Shown here: positions 59,776-64,000 of the stretch, in pieces
Layout of the letters: every line of letters starts with the position of its first letter
Position numbering within the stretch: position 1 is the first letter of the stretch
Source: Synechococcus sp. CS-1325
GTDB taxonomy: Bacteria > Cyanobacteriota > Cyanobacteriia > PCC-6307 > Cyanobiaceae
Direction of reading: 5' to 3'
NCBI GenBank assembly: GCA_025128135.1
Contig: JAHLYW010000046.1
Span: forward strand, 297,605-361,604
DNA: 64,000 nt
Position numbers and translations under genes: made by a program
The notes under the pieces: model-generated
The model's database searches: none
Told to the model about the DNA's origin: nothing
Seen by the model: the letters and a program-made list of their open reading frames with translations, nothing else

Positions 59776-62700
59776 TCAGGCCAGCTGCAGCGGTGAGCGC
59801 AGCCGGGCTGTGAACGATGCGGCGGTGAGTGTGTCCAGGGCGGCAGCGCCATCGCGCACACAGAACTGATAGCCCAGCCGCACATAGCGCGACTCACTGG
59901 CCTGGCGCACCATCGCCACCACCGGCACCCGTACCCCCGCTTCCTCCTGGTCGGGCCGGTGGCGCACCAGGCATTCGCGCAACTGATGCTGCACGCCGAT
60001 GTCGGCGGCGTCTTCGGCCTGCAGTTCCACCATCAGGAACTGCAGCGCATCGATGGCGCGGCAGTCATCGAGGATCAGCTGCACCCGCTCGTCCCGCCTG
60101 TCCACCGAAGCCCAGACCAGCAACCTGGCATCCAGCATCAGATGGTCGGCGAGGCGGGCGAAGGTTTTCGGAAACACCACCGCTTCAGCGCTGCCGCTGA
60201 GATCTTCCAGTTGCAGCACCGCCATCCGATCGCCCTTGCGGGTGGTGAGGGCCCTGATGTCCGCCACCATCGCCACCACGCTGACGCGGGCCTTGTCGGG
60301 CTGCTCCTCCAGGCTGGCCAGGGAGATCGGGGTGAGCAGCCGCATCGGCCGGCTCAGCTGCTTGAGCGGGTGATCGGAGAGGTAGAAGCCCACCAGTTCC
60401 TTCTCCAGCTTTAACTTCTCGTTGGGGGGATAGTCGGCGACCGCAGCGGCCCGGGGGGCTGTGGCCGGTTCAGGGGCGGCAGCGGAGCCGAGCAGATCGA
60501 ACAGATTGCCCTGGCCGCTGGCCCGGTCGCGGGCGCGGCTGCCCGCCCAATCCAGCACCAGATCGAGATCGGCCATCAGCTGGGCGCGGTTGGCGTTGGG
60601 CTCGAGGGCATCGAGGGCGCCGCAGTGGATCAGCGATTCCAGCGCCCGCCGGTTGATCAGGCCGGCCGGCAGCCGGTCGCAGAGATCGGCGAGGGAGGTG
60701 AAGGGCCCACCGGTGAGGCGAGCCTCCAGCAGCTGGCGGATGGCGCCATCACCGAGGTTGCGCACCGCCGAGAGACCGAACAGGATGCGATCGCCGGTGG
60801 GGGTGAAGTCGATGCCGGAGGCATTCACATCGGGTGGCATCACCTCGATGCCCATCGATTGGCAGTTGCCGATGTAACGCTGCACCTTGTCGGTGGCTCC
60901 GGCATTCACCGTGAGCAGGGCGGCCATGTAAGCCACCGGGTAATGGGCCTTGAGGTAGGCGGTCTGATAGGTGACGGCGCCGTAGGCGGTGGAGTGGCTC
61001 TTGTTGAAGCAGTATTCGGCGAACAGCACCATCTGCTCGAACAGGGCTTCGGCCACCGTGGCGTTCACGCCCCGCGCCGTGGCACCTTCCACGAACTGGC
61101 TGCGGTGTTTCTGCATCTCCGACACCTTCTTCTTGCCCATGGCGCGGCGCAGTAGATCCGCTTCTCCGAGCGAATAGCCGGCCAGATCCTGGGCGATCCG
61201 CATGATCTGCTCCTGATACACCATGATCCCGTAGGTTTCCTTGAGGATCGGCTCCAGGGCCGGGCAGGCGAAATCGATCGCTTCGCGGCCGTGCTTGCGG
61301 TTGATGAACTTCGGGATCAGTCCGGCATCAAGCGGGCCTGGGCGGTAGAGCGCCAGGATCGAGGAGATGTCTTCCAGTGAGGAGGGTTTGAGGTCGCGCA
61401 CGATCTGGCGCATGCCGCTGGATTCCAGCTGAAAGATGCCTTCGAGATCCCCGCGGGCCAGGAGCTCATAGGTGCCGGGATCATTGGCCGGCAGGGCATC
61501 GGGGTCGATGCGTTCACCGCTGCCCTGCTCGACCAGATCCACCGTTTTATCGATCATGGTGAGATTTCTGAGGCCGAGGAAGTCCATCTTCAGCAGCCCC
61601 ATCGCCTCCACGTCTTCCATGAAGTACTGGGTGATCACCTGCCCGTCGTTGTTGCGCTGCAGCGGCACCAGCTCATCGAGCGGTTCGGCGGCGATCACCA
61701 CCCCGGCGGCGTGCACACCGAAGGTTTTGTTGGTGCCTTCGATGCGGCGGGCCATGTCCACCCAGCGGCGCACATTGGCATCGTTTTCATACTTTTCGCG
61801 GAACTCCACCGCCGGTGACTCCGGCCCGATCATCTCGGCGAGCTTGGCGGGTTTGCCGCGCACCACCGGAATCAGCTTGGCGAGGCGGTCGGCATCGCCG
61901 TAGGGGATGTCGAGCACGCGGGCCACATCCTTCAGCACCGCCTTGGAGGTCATGCGGTTGAAGGTGATGATCTGGGCCACCTTGTCGTCGCCATAGCGCT
62001 GGGTGACGTAATCGATCACCTCGCTGCGCCGCTCAATGCAGAAGTCGGTGTCGATGTCCGGCATCGACCTGCGTTCGGGGTTGAGGAAGCGCTCGAACAG
62101 CAGCCCGTGCTCCACCGGATCGAGCGCCGTGATGCCAAGCGCATAGGCCACCAGCGAGCCCGCCGCCGAGCCCCGGCCCGGACCCACCGGAATGCCCTGC
62201 TCACGGGCGTAGCGGATGTAATCCCACACCACCAGGAAGTAGGTGGGGAAGCCCATCTGCTCCATCACCTGCAGCTCGAAGGCCAGCCGCTCGCCATACA
62301 CGGGCTCGAACGGATCAGCGGCCGAGAGCCCCAGCCGCTGCCGCAGGCCCTGCTCACTCACCTCGCGCAGATAGCTCACCGCCGTGTGCCCGGTCGGGAT
62401 CGGGAAGCGCGGCATCTGCTGGCGTCCGAGGATGTCGTAGGCCTCCACTTTTTCGGCCACCGCGGCGGTGTTGGCGATGGCACGGGCCACCACCGCTGGC
62501 TCGAGGTGATCGGCGAACAGGCGGCCCATCTCCGCCTCGCTCTTGATGTATTCGGTGCCGGTGTAACGCAGGCGCTTGACGTCGGTGACGAGCTTGCCGG
62601 TGAGCACGCAGAGCAGGGCGTCGTGCGCTTCCACATCACCGCTGGTGAGGTAGTGGGCGTCGTTGGTGGCGATCAGTTCGATGCCGAGTTCGGCGGCGAT

Positions 62701-63282
62701 GCGCACGATCTCCACGTTCACGATCCGGTCTTCCGGCGAGCCGTGATCCTGGATCTCCAGGTAGAAATCGGCGCCGAACAGCTCCTGATACCAACGGGCC
62801 ACATCACGGGCCACATCCGGGCGGCCGCGCAGAATCGCCTGGGGAATCTCACCGCCCAGGCAGGCGGTGGCCACGATCAGGCCTTCGCTGTACTGCGTCA
62901 GCAGCTGCTTGTCGACGCAGGCGCGGGAGAAGATGCCCCGGCCGCGCATGCCGCGCAGGTGGCTGATGCTGGTGAGCTTCACCAGGTTGCGGTAGCCGGT
63001 GGCATTCTTGGCGAGCACCACCAGGTGGTAGCGGCGTTCTTTCTTCGGCTGCGGATCCTCGATCGAGCCGTTGATCACATACATCTCATTGCCGATGATC
63101 GGCTTGATGCCTGCCTTGGTGCACAGCTTCAGCAGCTCGATTGCGCCATACATCACCCCGTGATCAGTGAGGGCGAGGGCCGGCATGCCCAGCTCCACGG
63201 CCCGCTCCACCATCTGCGGCAACTGGCTGGCCCCGTCCAGCAGGCTGTAGTCGCTGTGGTTGTGGAGCGGAACGAAGGCCAA
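59776..63282 (-). CDS. dnaE: DNA polymerase III alpha subunit, intact
   Basis: DnaE is the replicative polymerase. The 1168-residue protein has the N-terminal PHP domain ([13 protein letters not shown]), the polymerase core with [12 protein letters not shown], the helix-hairpin-helix and OB regions. No intein is present. At the point where many cyanobacteria split DnaE with an intein, the sequence EY/CFNKSHS (Tyr757-Cys758) is continuous. The start is a TTG at 63280-63282. It is followed on the minus strand by nothing within 42 bases. Confidence 0.97.
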   Translation of the reverse strand: MAFVPLHNHSDYSLLDGASQLPQMVERAVELGMPALALTDHGVMYGAIELLKLCTKAGIKPIIGNEMYVINGSIEDPQPKKERRYHLVVLAKNATGYRNLVKLTSISHLRGMRGRGIFSRACVDKQLLTQYSEGLIVATACLGGEIPQAILRGRPDVARDVARWYQELFGADFYLEIQDHGSPEDRIVNVEIVRIAAELGIELIATNDAHYLTSGDVEAHDALLCVLTGKLVTDVKRLRYTGTEYIKSEAEMGRLFADHLEPAVVARAIANTAAVAEKVEAYDILGRQQMPRFPIPTGHTAVSYLREVSEQGLRQRLGLSAADPFEPVYGERLAFELQVMEQMGFPTYFLVVWDYIRYAREQGIPVGPGRGSAAGSLVAYALGITALDPVEHGLLFERFLNPERRSMPDIDTDFCIERRSEVIDYVTQRYGDDKVAQIITFNRMTSKAVLKDVARVLDIPYGDADRLAKLIPVVRGKPAKLAEMIGPESPAVEFREKYENDANVRRWVDMARRIEGTNKTFGVHAAGVVIAAEPLDELVPLQRNNDGQVITQYFMEDVEAMGLLKMDFLGLRNLTMIDKTVDLVEQGSGERIDPDALPANDPGTYELLARGDLEGIFQLESSGMRQIVRDLKPSSLEDISSILALYRPGPLDAGLIPKFINRKHGREAIDFACPALEPILKETYGIMVYQEQIMRIAQDLAGYSLGEADLLRRAMGKKKVSEMQKHRSQFVEGATARGVNATVAEALFEQMVLFAEYCFNKSHSTAYGAVTYQTAYLKAHYPVAYMAALLTVNAGATDKVQRYIGNCQSMGIEVMPPDVNASGIDFTPTGDRILFGLSAVRNLGDGAIRQLLEARLTGGPFTSLADLCDRLPAGLINRRALESLIHCGALDALEPNANRAQLMADLDLVLDWAGSRARDRASGQGNLFDLLGSAAAPEPATAPRAAAVADYPPNEKLKLEKELVGFYLSDHPLKQLSRPMRLLTPISLASLEEQPDKARVSVVAMVADIRALTTRKGDRMAVLQLEDLSGSAEAVVFPKTFARLADHLMLDARLLVWASVDRRDERVQLILDDCRAIDALQFLMVELQAEDAADIGVQHQLRECLVRHRPDQEEAGVRVPVVAMVRQASESRYVRLGYQFCVRDGAAALDTLTAASFTARLRSPLQLA

Positions 63283-63390
63283 GGGCAGTGGGTCGCTGCC
63301 GCAACTCTAGGGGAAAACCACTAGATCCAGGCTCTCTGCCGGGCCGTGCGGGGCTGCAGACACCAGATCTGGGGTGTGCCCCCGCTGCGC
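63283..63390 (-). other. 108-base spacer between the RTX fragment and dnaE
   Basis: GGGG-TGTG-CCCC near 63371-63382 forms a short hairpin downstream of the RTX gene, with no T-run. The dnaE promoter should lie here; no convincing hexamers were seen. Confidence 0.3.
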
Positions 63391-64000
63391 TCAGGTGATG
63401 ATGAATTGGCTGCTGCTGAGGGCGAGGCCGGTTGTGAGTGAGGCGAGGCCGGGTGTGAGTGAGGCGAAGCCGATTGCGGCGGTGGCACCGGTGCCGTCGG
63501 CGTCGTAGGCGAGCAGGCCGGTGGCGCTGTTGTAGAGGATGCGCTGATCGGCGGTGGAGGCGGCGGCGCCGATGAAGAATGCACCGGCAGCCAGGGCGCC
63601 TGGGGTTGTGAGCGCGGTGAAGACCGAATTCTCGAGTTCGATGCGATCTCCTTGATCAATCGAGAAATCCGTGATCAGATCGCGGTTGGTGCTGGCATTG
63701 AGGGGTGTATCAAAGCGGAAGCGGTCGCCCGCGAGGCCGCCGGTGAGGGTGTCATTGCCGGCACCACCAGTGAGCGTGTTGGCCGCACTGTTGCCGGTGA
63801 TGCGGTTGTTGAGGGTGTTACCGGTGCCGTTGATGGCTGCAACGCCGGTGAGTGTGAGGTTCTCAACGTTGTTTGTCAGCGTGTAAGTCGCCAGCGAACT
63901 GAACACCGTGTCGGTGCCACCGGTGGCGGCAACCGCGTTGGATTCAACCACCAGATCGCCGCTGGTTTCGATGAAGTAGGTGTCGCTGCCATCACCGCCC
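63391..64000 (-). CDS. RTX/hemolysin-type calcium-binding repeat protein, C-terminal fragment
   Basis: The frame is open to the window edge, so only about 202 C-terminal residues are present. It contains GGDGSDTYFIE-type and GGAGNDTLTGG repeats that bind calcium in RTX proteins, then a C-terminal domain (DLITDFSIDQGDRIEL) common in type I secreted proteins, which often carries the secretion signal. Such large proteins are surface or secreted factors. The N-terminus and full domain set lie beyond the window. Confidence 0.88.
   Translation of the reverse strand, partial: GGDGSDTYFIETSGDLVVESNAVAATGGTDTVFSSLATYTLTNNVENLTLTGVAAINGTGNTLNNRITGNSAANTLTGGAGNDTLTGGLAGDRFRFDTPLNASTNRDLITDFSIDQGDRIELENSVFTALTTPGALAAGAFFIGAAASTADQRILYNSATGLLAYDADGTGATAAIGFASLTPGLASLTTGLALSSSQFIIT

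Noticed and set aside
1-64000. CRISPR array, tRNA, prophage or transposon
   Set aside because: No regularly spaced repeats, cloverleaf sequence, integrase, transposase or phage structural gene was recognised.

Overview
The window is a dense, GC-rich stretch of chromosome from a unicellular picocyanobacterium, most like the Cyanobium / freshwater Synechococcus lineage. The call rests on ChlP, PcyA, ApcF, GUN4, Psb28, PAM68, ferredoxin-type sulfite reductase, DevBCA-type exporters, the HIP1 octamer GCGATCGC (for example 2503-2510, 6132-6139, 9732-9739) and many small proteins of picocyanobacterial type. No tRNA, rRNA, CRISPR array, transposase, integrase or phage gene was seen, and no gap between genes exceeds about 250 bases. 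Both edges cut a gene: TypA on the left, an RTX-type repeat protein on the right.

Layout. 1-7.9 kb: TypA and a VanY-type carboxypeptidase (minus), geranylgeranyl reductase ChlP (plus), glycyl-tRNA synthetase beta (minus), sulfite reductase and a secreted protein (plus). 7.8-18.9 kb: an all-minus block read as pcyA, devB-devC-devA, a 51-residue basic protein, a glycosyltransferase, rpsB-tsf behind a structured leader, an acidic coiled-coil protein of unknown function, recG and a VanX-type dipeptidase. 19-26.7 kb: an M16 protease pair, then bioY, lspA, an FHA-penicillin-binding-protein fusion and a membrane GTPase. 26.6-33.3 kb: a PLP decarboxylase, tadA, an alanine-glyoxylate-type aminotransferase, apcF, a methyltransferase and small conserved proteins. 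33.3-37.7 kb: GUN4, SelU, Psb28 and two AI-2E-type permeases. 37.7-44.3 kb: a minus housekeeping block (yraN, ksgA, ispE, DUF3082, a 31-residue peptide, pdhB, secD, secF, a small membrane protein).

44.3-50.7 kb: a lumenal pentapeptide protein, a hypothetical protein, an SOS-controlled umuDC pair with a near-consensus cyanobacterial LexA box, a Rieske oxygenase and dnaG. 50.8-57.3 kb: a DMT permease, a YhiI-RbbA-YhhJ-type ABC exporter set and a lipoprotein. 57.3-64 kb: ruvA, rpsO, PAM68, a secreted CsbD-like protein, a small secreted cysteine protein, an unsplit dnaE and the RTX fragment.

Most genes are core functions: photosynthetic pigment and phycobilisome assembly, translation, replication and repair, envelope building and export. 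The less ordinary signals are short tandem repeats placed at gene starts and ends (M16 peptidase, VanY, UmuD, PAM68, DevA, the acidic protein), a nested inverted repeat in the rpsB leader, an asymmetric double-ABC protein, several very small membrane or basic proteins, and an unrecognised acidic protein between tsf and recG. No single wholly new multigene system is evident.
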